Shown: in pieces, positions 33,201-48,200 of the stretch
How positions within the stretch are numbered: the stretch's first letter is position 1
How the letters are laid out: the number at the start of each line of letters is the position of its first letter
Source of the DNA: Meghimatium bilineatum
Taxonomy: Eukaryota > Mollusca > Gastropoda > Stylommatophora > Philomycidae
Assembly: GCA_034231615.1 (NCBI GenBank)
Contig: CM067306.1
Location: forward strand, 64,383,790-64,447,789
Direction: 5' to 3'
Length of the DNA: 64,000 bases
Position numbers and translations under genes: made by a program
Notes under the pieces: model-generated
Database searches by the model: none
What the model was told of the DNA's origin: nothing
Seen by the model: only the letters and a program-made list of their open reading frames with translations

Positions 33201-36200
33201 TAGGGGACATGGTGGGAAAAATGAAGAAAGCTGTGGCATATTGTTAGCTATGATATAGTGATGACTAACATTCTTACATCTACAGGGCAGCATCAACATC
33301 AGCTTCTGAAGAAACGGGAGAAGTGATGGCTAGAGGTGGCAGTGTGGCCGCAGCTGTCAGTCGTGAAGTGAGTTGTCTGAATTTGATGTGTAATGTTATT
33401 GTAATCAAGTTTTGTTTGTCAAAGTCTTTCCTTCAATGTTTTTGTCTATTGTCTTTCCCTAAGTGGTTTGTTATCCACTTTTGCCATTAAGTGTAGGGGT
33501 GATTGGAGCTTGAGCTTAAGGTCAGAGAAAGATGTGTGGTCTCAGCTGTGCTGTGACCGTGTTTGTTCAGGATGTCCCTGATGTTTTCTATCCATCTTTT
33601 CTGTAGCCTTCCTCTAGCTTTTTACCCTGATCTCATTTGGTTATATGCCTGTATGGGCAACTTGTCGTGATGCATTCTCATAATGTGGCCAAACCACTTG
33701 ATCTGCTGCCTTTTCTGTGGTAGCACAGTGTTGGCAGGAATATACTGTAGATCATTTATCTTTTAACTTCCAGCTCAATCTTGGAATGAGGAAGTAGTGG
33801 TGACAGTTACTGAATTTGCCTTTTGACATCTCGTCTCTATCTCTCTATCGAGGCTTTCATTTTCTGTAAAAATACTAGAGAGATTTTTGAACTCTGTTAC
33901 TTGTTTTACTATGTTGTGGACCTTCAATGTTTTTTGTAATCAAATTCTGTTTGTCCAAGTCCCGCCGAAGACGGATGTGTAGGGCCATTGGCGCAAATAA
34001 AACGGCGACACAACGCATTTCCATTCTCTAGACTACGTCCTGCTGGAAATATAGTAGGACCATTGTCCTGTTAGATCCAGTGGGAGTTTGAGAATGAACG
34101 CAGAAGAAGAAGAAGTTTGTCCAAGTCTTTCCTTCAAAGTTCTTACAGTGACAACTGACAATGAGTGTGTTCTTTAGTTTTATACAGAGCACCTCACATG
34201 TGTCGCAACCAGTCCCTAGACCTATAGTCTAGGATGCAAACAATAGAGTCCCTGTCTTCGTTCCAGGTACGTTGTAGGAGGCAATTAAGGGAAGTTGGAA
34301 GGATAGGCTGAAATATAATTATATATTATAATATATTAATTATATTATATATATTAATTAATATATAATATAATATATTAATAATTAAAGTGATAATTAT
34401 TGAAACTTTTGTTTCTTCAAGGTCAAAGAGCCCAGCCCAGTTGCGGAGTTGTATGCTGTTTCTGGAGATGGCAACAGGCAGAAAAATGAAAAGAAATCCA
34501 GGAGGTCCAGCTCCAAGTCAAAGCATTCTTCCAGCAAGAAGTGCCTGGATAAAAATGCAGATATTCTCCTGAATGGTGGCAAACCGAAATCAGCAGAAAG
34601 AATTGAGAAAAGAAGCAGTGAACATAGAAGAAAATCAGAAGACACTGCTGCTAAAGAAGTTAAGAAGGATGAGAAGAAGGTCAAGGTCACAGAAGATGTG
34701 GAGTCTGGCGAGAAAGTCAACGTAAAATTGGAGGCAACAGCTCTAAGCCGCAGTGACTTTGCCAAATACATGAAGAAGGTTAGTGCTCATTTGTGTTTGC
34801 TCTCATACACACATACACCCCCACCCCCTGTATTATTTTATAGCCTGTCCCTTTCTGTATTCTGATATACTGATGTACTTTCTGATATATATATATGATG
34901 ATGATGATGATGAAATAATCCCTTTAGCTGCACGCAGGTAGCCGTTGGCACATGATGTTGATGTCATGAAGCTCTTGACATTACATAACCATTCTGACGA
35001 AAGCACATGTCCTCCTCAGTAACCGAGGTGACACAGGAACTTCTGTAAAGTTTATCACAAAGACCTACTACATTTCTGCTCACACTGCAACATTTTATTC
35101 AGAGCTTGGATTAGACTCCTCAACCATCTGAGGATTCACAAACACCATCGAGAACAAATGTCTTCGTAAGATAACTAACACCCATTGGAGTGAATTCAAA
35201 TCGAATGATAAAATCAGAGAAGAGACACATCAAAATTTCTTCACAGATGTTATCAGAAAATGCAGTTGGTCCTACATCGGGCATGTCCTACATGCAGACA
35301 CCAACAGAATACACCACCAATCTCTTGAATGGATACCTACAGGCAAAAGAGCAAGAGGTACACCAAAATAAACACTCAGGAGAACAATACTAAGAGAAAG
35401 TAAGACAACCAATATTCATACTATTCAAGAACTGCACAGAATAGCTTTGAACAGACAGAATTAGAGAGATCTGACCTCTGCCTTATGCGGTAACTTCAGA
35501 GCAAAAAGAAAATGAATGCATTAATGAATCCTGATTTGGTGGACTCAACCATCTGAGGATTCACAAACACCAAGCCCAGAATGGTGGACTCATCAACTAT
35601 CTGAGGATTCACAAACACCAAGTCCAGATTGGTGGACTCCTCAAACATCTGAGAATTTACAAACACCAAGCCCAGATTGGTGGACTCCTCAAACATCTGA
35701 GAATTTACAAACACCAAGCCCAGATTGGTGGACTCCTCAAACATCTGAGAATTTACAAACAAACCTAATTTCTCTGTTTTCATTGCTGTGCTCATCTTGA
35801 CTTGTGAAGGAGAAACATATCAAACCGTTATAGCATCATTAGATTTTGGGGAAAATTTAATACATTTGAAGTCAATCTGTAACACCTTTCAATGTTGAAA
35901 ATGGAATTATTTAGTCTGTATATAGTTTCCATTTAGTCCTCAGATTATTGTTCCTTCTCATATGCTCCAAGCTACAGCAAACTCTAAATTATATGTGAAG
36001 ACCATTTGTTGCAATCTGTAATCACTTTTGCTGGATTTAATCCTCAGACTAAGAAAGAGCTTCACTCAGCCATTGTCAAAGATGTTGCTCGACTGACGGA
36101 AACATATTTCAGCAAAGTTGTTGAGAAAACTACACTGGAATCCATGATTAATGATATTTTTGGGGTCAGAGGTAAATGCTTTAAAAATTATACATTATTC

Positions 36201-39200
36201 TTACTAAAATACACATCTTGTTGAAGGTAGAGTTGAGGGAGGCAGAGATACAAGTGGGAATTGGGAGGGAAACATCATGAGATGGACAAGTTTCAACCTA
36301 GTAGAGTGCACCACCAAAACGAGAGACAGAAGACCTGATACAGTGCCTGCACCTAATGTTGATAAAGTATAATTCTACTGAAACTAAGATTGCTTTGTTT
36401 CCCTGTGCTACATGCGACTTTCAAATGGTTAGTTTTAAGATACTCAAGTCCTCGTGTTATGTTGAGTCGTGGAATCACTTACAGATAATGGAACTATTTT
36501 GAAAGCAGGACAGGGGTCCTACTAGATTTCCAGAAAATGTGGTCCAGAGAATAGAGATGCGTTGTGTCACCGTTTTATTTATGCCAGTGTCCTGACACAT
36601 CCATCTTCAAGAGAAATGAAGGTATAATATAGCATTACTTCACCTTGTGTGTTGTCCGGGCCCGAAAGGGAAGTAAAAAATAGTAACATTGCAACCTGCC
36701 ATGTATGTCATAAGAGGCGACTAAGGATGCATTGGGGTGGGGATGACTGTCCTATTTTATAGAGGGTCAAAGTGACCAAGAGGACACACTGAAATTGAAT
36801 GTGAAAGGTCAAAAGACAGATATCACAGTCAAACTTCCATTATCTAGATTACATGCTATTCAGGTGCAGAGGTATACGAATGAACAGAAGAAGACAATGA
36901 TATGTGCAATATGAATGCATGAAAGGGCAGTTAGTTTTATATTTTCTTTATTTTCTGTTGGTTGGTTGCTGATCCATTGGTGGCTGGGCTCATACCCTTG
37001 ATCTCTCTGTTGGTTGCTGATCCATTGGTGGCTGGGCTTATGCCCTTGATCTCTCTGTTGGTTGCTGATCCATTGGTGGCTGGGCTTATGCCCTTGATCT
37101 CTCTGTTGGTTGCTGATCCATTGGTGGCTGGGCTTATGCCCTTGATCTCTCTGTTGGTTGCTGATCCATTGGTGGCTGGGCTCATGCCCTTGATCTCTCT
37201 GTTGGTTGCTGATCCATTGGTGGCTGGGCTCATGCCCTTGATCTCTCTGTTGGTTGCTGATCAAGTGGTGGCTGGGCTCATGCCTTTGATATCTCTGTTG
37301 GTTGCTGATCAAGTGGTGGCTGGGCTAATTCCTTTGATCTCTCTGTTGGTTGCTGATCCATTGGTGGCTGGGCTCATGCCTTTGATCTCTGTTGGTTGCT
37401 GATCAAATGGTGGCTGGGCTCATGCCCTTGATCTCTCTGTTGGTTGCTGATCCATTGGTGGCTGGGCTCATGCCCTTGATTTCTCTGTTGGTTGCTGATC
37501 CATTGGTGGCTGGGCTCATGCCCTTGATCTCTCTGTTGGTTGCTGATCCATTGGTGGCTGGGCTCATGCCCTTGATCTCTGTTGGTTGCTGATCCATTGG
37601 TGGCTGGGCTTATGCCCTTGATCTCTCTGTTGGTTGCTGATCCATTGGTGGCTGGGCTCATGCCCTTGATCTCTCTGTTGGTGGCTGGGCTCATGCCCTT
37701 GATCTCTCTGTTGGTTGCTGATCCATTGGTGGCTGGGCTCATGCCCTTGAACTCTCTGTTGGTTGCTGATCAAGTGGTGGCTGGGCTCATGCCCTTGATC
37801 TCTCTGTTGGTTGCTGATCAAGTGGTGGCTGGGCTCATGCCCTTTGACCAAGTCATTATTTTACATCATCTACAAATAAATTTATGATTATTTTTTCAGG
37901 CTTTCGAATGTGTTACTAGGGCCTGACAAAAAGCATAATAATATGACATGCGATGCATGCCTTAAGAGATCACTAAGGGAAGTAAGTGTGAAACAGAGCT
38001 GACTATTACGCCCAATACAGAGTCAGTGACCTGGAAATGGCACTCTGTAGTTGAATGTTTAAAAAACCCCAGAAAGGTGTAGATATTGCATCCAGGCTAT
38101 AAACTGTGAAGCAATGCATTAAGCTCCTGGCATACATTTTTTTAATTAGTAAGAGTTTGAGAACAAGCATGAAGGAGCCCTGATCAGGGTAAAAAAAAAG
38201 AAGGAAACCAAGATAGGATCCTGATTATCCTTAAGGAAGGATGCTGTATGATTCTAAAAATTCTCTTTGATTAAATGACTGATTTTTCGGATGTAATTTT
38301 CAGATCCGATGTATCATAAAGGTGTTTTCTGTGATGGGTGTAATAAGGAAATATGTGGTATTCGCTATAAATGTGGGTAAGTTATATTTTAGCTATATTA
38401 TATTTATATTGTAGTTATTTTGTTATATTGTAGCTATTTTGTGGTCATATTGTAGTTATTTGGCAGATATATTTTAGTTTGTATAGAAACAACACATGTA
38501 TAGGAAGTTTGCATGACCACGTGGACAGTGTATGCTAGACATGCAAGAAAACAAAATAATTTCCATCTTACCTGCCTACATAAATTACTAAGCATCCATT
38601 GGTGGGACAAAGTATCAGATTACGAGGTCTTGGAAAAATCAACTTCAATAAGCATCTACACACTCCTTATGAAGGCGCAAGCATGCTGGGCAGGTCTTCT
38701 TGTGTGTATGGAGAACTCGCGTCTGCCAAAACAAATATATTATGGAGCACTCAAGACATAAATTCGAAAAGTTGCTGGTCAGAAAAAGCGCTTCAAAGGC
38801 ACACTTGTAGACTTGTGAGAGTCTCGCTCAGGATAGAACAGCATGCCGTTACAGCATTAGAACGGGAGCACTAACGGCGGAAGAGACCAGGCAAGATACT
38901 GCAAGACAGAAGCGGGCAAGTAGAAAAGACAAAACATTTCAACGTCCCATAGACACCCTCTACAGTTGTCAATTTTGTAGAACTTTTTATGCTTGCATGG
39001 GACTTGTTAGTCATTTAAAAACGCACTATTAACTATTATTTTTTATTACTTATTGTTAATATTATTAGGGTTGAGTTTTTGGTCATTGCGACTATTACAT
39101 CATAATAATTATAATAGTCTCATACATCATGGTGTCCCACAACCTCATCGTAATAGTCTCATACATCATGGTGTCCCACAACCTCATCGTAATAGTCTCA

Positions 39201-42200
39201 TACATCATGGTGTCCCACAACCTCATCATAATAGTCTCATACATCATGGTGTCCCACAACCTCATCATAATAGTCTCATACATCATGGTGTCCCACAACC
39301 TCATCATAATAGTCTCATACATCATGGTGTCCCACAACCTCATCATAATAGTCTCATACATCATGGTGTCCCACAACCTCATCGTAATAGTCTCATACAT
39401 CATGGTGTCCCACAACCTCATCGTAATAGTCTCATACATCATGGTGTCCCACAACCTCATCGTAATAGTCTCATACATCATGGTGTCCCTCAACCTCATC
39501 ATAATAGTCTCATACATCATGGTGTCCCACAACCTCATCATAATAGTCTCATACATCATGGTGTCCCACAACTTCTTAGTTTGTCAGATCTCTCATTACT
39601 CACAATTTCAGCTTGACTAGGGAAAAAAATATCCACATTAGTCGTTGGAGCTGTGAAACCCCAATATACACCATCCACTCGTAATGTTTCCATCCATTCT
39701 GAATTTTGCGGATCATGTATTGAGAGTCTGACACAATAACAGTCCCTGATTGAGAGCCTGTCACAATATCGGCTACTGATTGTCACTGTTTCTTAACTGG
39801 ATAAACAGAATAATTAAACAACTAACATTTTAGTAAAAGAAAAAGAGAGAAATCTAACTACGTGTGAAATGAGATGTCTAAGAAAAGCAGCAAACAGAAC
39901 AAGAAGAGATCATGTGAGGAATGAAATTACAAGAACTGTTGGAACATCGTCTGTGGTCAGATATATTGAAAAACAGAGATTGAAATAGTTCAGCCATTTG
40001 TAGCCAGCAGCAAGAGCATACAACATAAAATGGAAACAGCAAGATGTAGAGGAAAATCATGAAGAAGGTGGATTGAAGGAGTTACCAACAGTCTGAGATT
40101 TCACAATATTACTGCATATCACATGACAAAACATGCAATAGGTCAAAAATTGACCGCCATTCAAACTTAGGACATCTTACATCAAAAGCAGAGAAATGAC
40201 AATAGATAAAATAGATAGGTAGATTTCAATAAATGATGTATTGTTTACCTTTTGCAGAAACTGTCTGGACTTTGACCTCTGCTCCATCTGTGAAAACAAA
40301 TCTAATGTTCACGACAGTTCTCATGTGTTCCTGAAATTGAGATTTCCAGCACGCAGAGCTGGGATTGGTGATGACCATAAGTATTGCCTGCTAGTGGAGA
40401 ACATCTATGAAGCAGAGAGTTTGAAGTCCCTAGTTCTGGGAAATACTGAGGACATCTGTGGGGACTGGTGAGTGTTGGATATTTATTTTTTTGCATTCTT
40501 TCTCAAATTACAACAGGACAGTGCTATATTTGGTCCTACTAGCTTTCTATTATAGCAGGACAATGCTATATTTGGTTCTGCTAGATTTTTATTCATCATC
40601 ATCATCAAGTGCCGTCTCCGCAACGAAGGTTGGCTGCAACGCATCTCCAACATCTCCTGTCTCTTGTCTTGGTGGTGCACTCTGCTAGACTGTAACCTGT
40701 CCATCGTGTAATGTTACTCTCCCACTTGTATCTCTGCCTACCTCTTGCTCACTTCCCTTTGACTTTACCCTCAAGTAAGGTCTTCAATAGGGTGTCATGT
40801 CTTTTAATGTGTCCAAAGTATTTTATTTGCCTGATCTTTATTTCTCTTAGTAGTTCTTTCTTCATATTAAGTGTCTTTAGCACCTCTTTATTTGTTTTCT
40901 TCTCTTTCCATGATGTTCTCCTTATTCTTCTATATACCCACATCTCAAAGGCATCAATTTTGTCTTCTAATTGTTTATTTAGTGTCCATGTTTCTGAGCC
41001 ATACATTAATATGGAATAGAAGATTTTTATTACAGCAGGACAATGCTATATTTGATCCCTACTAGATTTATAGCAGGATGTAGTTCAGAGAACGGAAATG
41101 CAATGTGTCACTATTTTTTATTTGCACCAATGACGCAACTGACTTCAGTGTTTGTAACTACTTGCACTGAACGGTGGACATCTGTAACAATATCACTAGT
41201 ACAGTATGCCATTCATACAGGAGGACTGATTCTCATACTTACACGCTGGGGTCTCTAAGCTTCAAACTAATCACTCAGGATGAATCTTTCTGCTGATGAT
41301 TTGAAAGCTGCTGTCAACAATAGCCACAGTTGCAGCTACTGTGTTGAATGTAGTAAATACTGAGTCAAGTATAAAGGTTACTATAAAATCCTAACTATCA
41401 ATGTTAAAAATAAATAACTAACAATAAAACAAAGAACAAGAACAATTTTGTCTTGTCCAACAAGGACCTTTCTCAAGAAACACACACAACAATAAAAAAA
41501 CAAACAATACAAAACCATAAAAATATTCAAAACTAGAATGACTTGGACATGTTTTTCTAACCAAAAACCATGAGATCACAATGTTGGTTCAAAAATATTG
41601 TTCACACTTTCAGATAAGAATAGTGAAACATAGAAATGAAAATTGATGTGTTTCAATGTTTCACTATTCATATCTGAGGGTGTAAACAATTGTTTTAGAC
41701 CAACATCGTGATCTTCAAAGTCTGTATAAAAATAATTGTGAAAAGAGCCTTGAAACTTTATATATATAGTAATGAATGTTTGCATTTTCTGAATTAATTT
41801 GAAAGCCCCCAGAGTTATTTCAAGTGCAAAATCCTACTTCCTATAATACTAGGCCTAGGTTTGCATTACTTTCTATATATATGTATTATTATAAGAGATT
41901 GTAATACATATATATATATATATTTATATATATTACAATCTCACTTTTATAGACTGTTAATCATGAGTGCTGCCATTTTGGAATAACGTACTTTTCTGGA
42001 CAAGTTTTTTTTTTTAACAGTATCACAAAAGAGGTTCCCATAATTTTCCCCAGAGTCTCTTCTTTTGCTTGTTTTGCTAGGATACAATTGCTATGTTGAG
42101 TCTGCCCATGATTAATTTGTAACCATGATCTTTCCGTAGTTCAGAACCCATGCTTCCTATTCATACGTAAGATATCACGTGGGACTGATTTGTCAGGTCG

Positions 42201-45200
42201 GAATTTAACAATTTGTGAGATTTAGAGGCAACGTGTTCACAATGGATATCATTCATATGTACACTGGTGACACATTTACTATGTAAATATGCACAATATA
42301 TGTAATTTACGTACGAAAAGTATAAAGTGACATTCCTTCAAGTTGTTCCTTCAGACAACGAGGAGGAAATTTCACGTGGTAGGCCTATTAATTGTAACAT
42401 CACGAATTTCACCTAACTGATGTCATTTTTCCAATAGAATTCCGACTACGAAGGATTTCAGTGATTATTCTGGCACCAATACATTTTTCCCTATCTTAAT
42501 GGAATTTGACGTTATTCTGTATTATCGTTTTTGTGTTTTTACAGCTGATTAAAAATTGTGTCTGTTATTATCAAAGTTTTTAGCGAAACACTAAGCCTAG
42601 ACGATAACGTAAGTTTCCAGCAGATCGGTGTATTTTGTTTGTTTTCACAGACAATATATTATATGTACACGTTGGTTTGGTTATGAAATATCATCAGATA
42701 TGCCGGTATTATAGGCCTAGATATTTTATCCTGGAGTGAATATATCAGACAAGAAAATGCGTGTCACTGGTTTTTTTCTGTTTTTTTTTAAAATTGGTAA
42801 TTTTTCCCCCTCTGTTACTGGTATTTGACGATATTCTGTGTTATCGTTGTTGTGTTTAAACCACTAATATTTTTAAGAATTGTGTTGTACTCATTTATAA
42901 GCTATCCCCATACATCGTTAGCGGAAATAAATACAAAAATTCTCTGCTTATACATGGAAATATACGGTATCGTCATTTCTACTTATGCTGTTAAACATGG
43001 TGGGGGAAAGTTAGTGTTGACCATTGTTAGCCGGTGTCTCTTTAAGATGTCTTTGATTGTCTCTACTAATCTAGATCTTTGTCTTTCTCGTGCCTCCTAG
43101 CCCCATCTTCTGCTGTTGCATACATGAAAGACTGGTTGTGTTGGGTCCATTCTCATGTGATGACCAAACCACCTGGTTTAATGTAGCCGCTACTTGAAAT
43201 TCTAGAGACTTGACTATAAAGGGATTACATTGTGTAATTAAGGATTTTGAAAATTGTTATTAACCTTAGGTGTGCTGTTTTTACAATTACGCAATTTCTC
43301 TTCTGCCGCGGAATTTGTTTTCGGAAATGTTACGCAATCGTCGGTGGCTGTTTGGAAATCTCGATACATTTTTTTTGTTACATTTAAATAATATTTGCAC
43401 ATATAAATAAAGAATTAAATTCTGCATATATTGGTGTAAGTTTTTATATGTGTGTGATACGAGACGTGTGAGAAAGTGATAAAGTCAAATTTAGACCTAT
43501 CTAGACCTACCGTATTTTTAATCGATCGTAAGCTGTTGAATATTATATATTTTACATAGTGAGAACCTTGTGGAACCTCATGGTCTATTCTAATTAAAAA
43601 CAATGGAACACTTACCTTTCAATAATTCCACATTGAATTTGGAATAAATTATGATTTCACTGAATAAATCAATGATGGAAAAGTATAATAAACTCAATTC
43701 CCTGTCATGTCGTTTCGCCGCAAAGCAGATGCTTAAAGATTGCTCGGATTTCCATTCCATAATCAAACACTATCGTCTTTGCCATTTTGACAATAGAAAC
43801 AGGAAGCTAGATAAATTCTCTTCTAAATGTTGCCAAAACATTCTGTCAAAAAGTTACAGATCTCGATTTTTTTCATTCGGTTTCGGGTTCACTGAATCAG
43901 GTGGATGATTTCACCTTCCATGTCAAGAAATGACACAATTACGGCGGTATGCGCCGCCTGGTTTGTAAACACAGCATGCTAAAGGTTAAATAGGGAAATT
44001 TGTTATAAAAGGATTCTCAATAGAGGGATTCCAGTGTACTTACTTTCTACACTTGCAGCTGTCATCACAATGATGCTTACAATGAACAACAGTGTGAATG
44101 CTGTGAACCTGCTGCAGTGTCTGTAGCAGCAGTGAAATTTGAAGAGGAGAAGCAGATGTTGGTTCCAGATATGATCCAGAGTGTTGAGAGTCATGTGGAC
44201 AATGAGAATGCTCCAGGATCTTCTAAGGAGGATTTGGCAAATAACTGTTGTGCTTGTCAGGTATTTACTTATTGTACAGCCTGTTTTGTTATATTATAAA
44301 AGTAATCCTCCAATGCTGTTGACGATGGTGTTGGTGGGCGTCTGGTTGATGATTGAACCCAGAGTCTTCACTCGTTGCCTACACCAGCTAGAGAAGTTTT
44401 ACTTTCAGCCCCAGATTGGTGTATCTCTCTAAGGTGGACAAATCATATGCAAAGAATGAACAAGTAGATAGCATATATTGCTTGCCAATCTGTTGGATAG
44501 GAAAGGAGTTAGAGGTAAACAACTCCTGAAATACAAAGATATTTGCAAGACCTGAATGATTTCTTTTGACCACAGTTGATCAGAAACTGTGACAGAGACT
44601 GAGGAGCATGGAAGTCAGCATTGAGTAAAGGTGCAGAAACTTGAAACACAGGGGGGGACATGCTAGAACACAAATGAAACGATAACAACTATTATAAGGA
44701 ATTATTGTAATTGGTAACTTTTTTTTCTCTTCTAATGCTGTGAGACTATCTCTCTGGATAATTTTATGTGTTTATTTCTGGTTCGTTGTTTTGTTTCTTG
44801 ATAAAGGTCCTTTTGGACTGTAACGTGGAAAATGTCTTTGTTAGCTATATTAGTTACAATAACAATAATACATTATCATAGTTGTTACCTCTCTTGTTAT
44901 TTTTATTTTTACTGTAGCACTCTCCACCTTGTCAGTTATCCTTTGACAGTTTGGTTATTTATAGAACACAAATGACAATATATGTAAAGCAAATATCAAT
45001 GCAAAGTAGCAGTGACTGCTTCATTCAACAACTAATTCTACATAAACACACAAACCTACTCAAGATAAGTATTTTTATTTTTCGGCTGGTTGGATCAGAA
45101 GAGAGAGTGGTCGATAAATGGCACTACTCTTCCACACTTGAAACAAAACTCAGCTCTAGTCATAACTCAACTATTATCTACATGACCATCTTTTTTTATA

Positions 45201-48200
45201 ACTGACGTAACAAGTCCTGTGACAATGGGCAATTGGCGAACCAGAAAGTGTAAAATACTCAAGCTGTGGTCACGATCCTACACACAGGTGATTCAGGGCA
45301 GAGGGTCATTTCCTGTTTAAATTTGTATAGTTGAAAGATATTTAATTAAAAAACACCCCACCATGAAACATTCTATACTGTTGCTTGTAAAGATGACATA
45401 TTTCTTGATATGACCTTTTGTGTAAATGGATTATTTTTTTATACAACAGCATTCAGTATTCTAGTTTATGTTGTTTTCTCCATATTTTTTGTGAAAATAT
45501 TCCATCCACACATTCATATAAATGAAGCAATGCCAATATAAATTTAAAAATTGCCAAATTGGGACCACAGGAAGGTCAAACGGGAGACAGCTGTAAAAAT
45601 GGTTGTATGAATTCATAATGAGTAACCAGTTGATATACAGCGCAATATTGGACATAAACAATACACAAGATATTACAGCAACTTGTAACGATGCATGGAA
45701 ATAGTACATGTCTAAAACACAGTCGAATAGCTTTACTTTACAAGAATGTAGACTATCTGTACTGGTATAAAAAAATACAAATAATAGTATACAAAACAAT
45801 TTAAACCTTAAAATCCTTGTCAAGAAAATACAAGACAAACATTGAACAAACAGTAAATACATTAAAAATAATGTCACTATCACAAAATCATTAGATCGCA
45901 GACATTTAACAGCAGAAATATCCACGGTGACAATAACATACATATACACAAATGCTGTCATAGTGATGCTCATAAAAAAATATGGGGAATGAGAACGAAA
46001 TAAAACACCTTCCAGTGGAAACGTTGAAACTGTCCTGTATACTGTTATCTGTATTTTTATTACACCCTTACTCTATAGTCTTGTAGTCTGTGCGTTCATT
46101 CTAAATCTCATTGAATTTGTGTTTTATGTAAGTAACCATTATACAGTTGTACAGCAGTCTAACTTATTGATCAACATAGAAAGACATGACTATTGCCGTA
46201 TGTGTCATCTTTGGTTTAAAAAAAATAGCTAGCTATTTAACTAGTTATTAAATTAACTTTCTTTTTGCTTTATACCCCTTTATGCTGTGGAGCGTCAGGG
46301 TTAGAAGAGTTTATACCCCTTTATGCTGTGGAGCGTCAGGGGTAGAAGAGTTATCTGGAGATGGTTTTTTTTGTGTGCTTTCTATATGTTTGTTTTTGTT
46401 GACTCTTTTATTTCTGTCATCCATTGTTTACAAGGTCTCTCCCTGGCTTTGTATCCATCTTGTCTGTATAGTAATGCTTTTTGAGGGACACTGTCTGATA
46501 GTAGTCTGGAAGCATGCGAAAACCACTTAATCTGTTGTCTTCTGATTTAATCCAGGATTGAGATTGTGTTTGTTGAATTGGCAAGTAGAAGATGTACTAA
46601 CTAGCTAATTAACTAACCAGTAGATCTATTAGAGGATGAATAATGAAACTGTTTTAAACATACACAAAAACAGGATGAATATGGTGTGGATGTTGGGGTA
46701 TCCAACATGACGTCCGTACTAGACATCCAGCAAATTGTTGACACAGTTCCAATGATGAAGCTGCAGCCATCTACTCCATGCACACCAAAAGATCTCACAG
46801 AGGGTAATAAGTTATATGACTATTTTCTGTTAGCTGGTGTATTTCTTGCTAAGATATCTAATAGCCATGTTTGGAAATGTATATATTAGCAGGGGTCCCT
46901 TTTTGGTCCCTGTAACACAAGTATTGGGGCCCAAAAAGGGAGCAAAGAATAGCACCACTGTGAACTGCCATGCATGTCATAAAGAGATGACGAATGAGGT
47001 TGACAGTTTTATCCTTAGATCTGCCTGTGTGGCAGCTGTGGTCTGGACTTCTAGTTCTGGTTGCAAGAAAGAGGGCCAATGTTTTTTCCATATATGTAGT
47101 AGGAGACAACTAAGGAATGTTGGGGATAGGCTAATAATGATTGTGAGGGGGGAAATCATTCTTGTCACTGCAGGTATTGTCTTGATTTCTTACCATTTTA
47201 TTCTGTCAAATGGGGGGGTCCCTATGGATGATGAAGAGATGCAAGACATTGCACTTTTGTCCTTCAGTGTTCGACTCCCAGGTGACGGGGAATACTTGGT
47301 GTGACATCACTTGAGATAGGTCAACAGATCTGACAGCAGAATAATGAACTAGTTGACCAGAAAATGTATGCTACGTTCACGACAGGACCTGGTTAATGAA
47401 TACCGCACTGGAATGCCTCCCTTCAGGGACTACACATGCATCTATAAAGCAGCCATAACACAAGTATACCTTAGAGACTGCAAATCTTATACAAGTCCAG
47501 GTGTCTTCTCGGTTACTCACTGAGGGAGGAAATCTGTGCTTTTATCAGTAATGCTATGTGCTGTTAAGAGCTACCTCCACACAGCTAAAGGGATGACTTC
47601 ATCATCATCATGTCAAAAGCTACCTTCTCACAGCTATTATTTGAAGCAACATTGTTCTGTCTCTATGTTATTTATGTTCATAAAAAGGTCTTAAGGTCCT
47701 TGTGGTACTAATATAGCTGTTCTATGTTTGTGTTCTGAGGATACTTCAATACTTGTACGGGATGTTAGTTGTAATAGTCCTTGTCTCGATTGGTCTGTTC
47801 TCAGTGACTTGAGTACACAGGTTGAATGCCTTGATGAGATCACTTCTTTTTTGGGGGTGTAGTTGCTCAAGTACAGAAAACCTGTTTACTTGGGTTGAAA
47901 GGGATTCGGTGCCACTAGAACGCACCTGGTTTAATTCCAGTCTGCTGTACAAATTATCTTCTCACAACTAAAGGAGTTACATCATCATTCTCCCATAGGT
48001 CAAAGTGACTTAAATGCCATGCTGAAGTCAGATGTGTTCTGGTTGTAAACCATGACAATGCATTCTGTTCTGCAGACTACAGCCTACTCACTAGTGGGAG
48101 TTTAAAACAAACACAGAAACAAAAAAATGTTTTAGGCCGATGACAAAAATAAAACAGCGACACTATGCATTTCCAATCTCTGGACTACCTCCCGCTTGAA

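Noticed and set aside
36860..37887. Overlapping repetitive frames of 60-150 residues
   Set aside because: Artefacts of the 48-bp minisatellite in intron 7.
39053..39620. Frames rich in His, Pro, Met and Ile (158-187 residues)
   Set aside because: Artefacts of the 36-bp minisatellite in intron 8.
43651..43908. Possible FW-domain exon (85-residue frame)
   Set aside because: No W-x-[RV]-x-N-x-G pattern, no acceptable splice sites, and the composition does not fit a beta sandwich.
46837..47304. 155-residue frame next to exon 11
   Set aside because: Runs through the SINE-A head and repeat G sequence, so it is repeat-derived.
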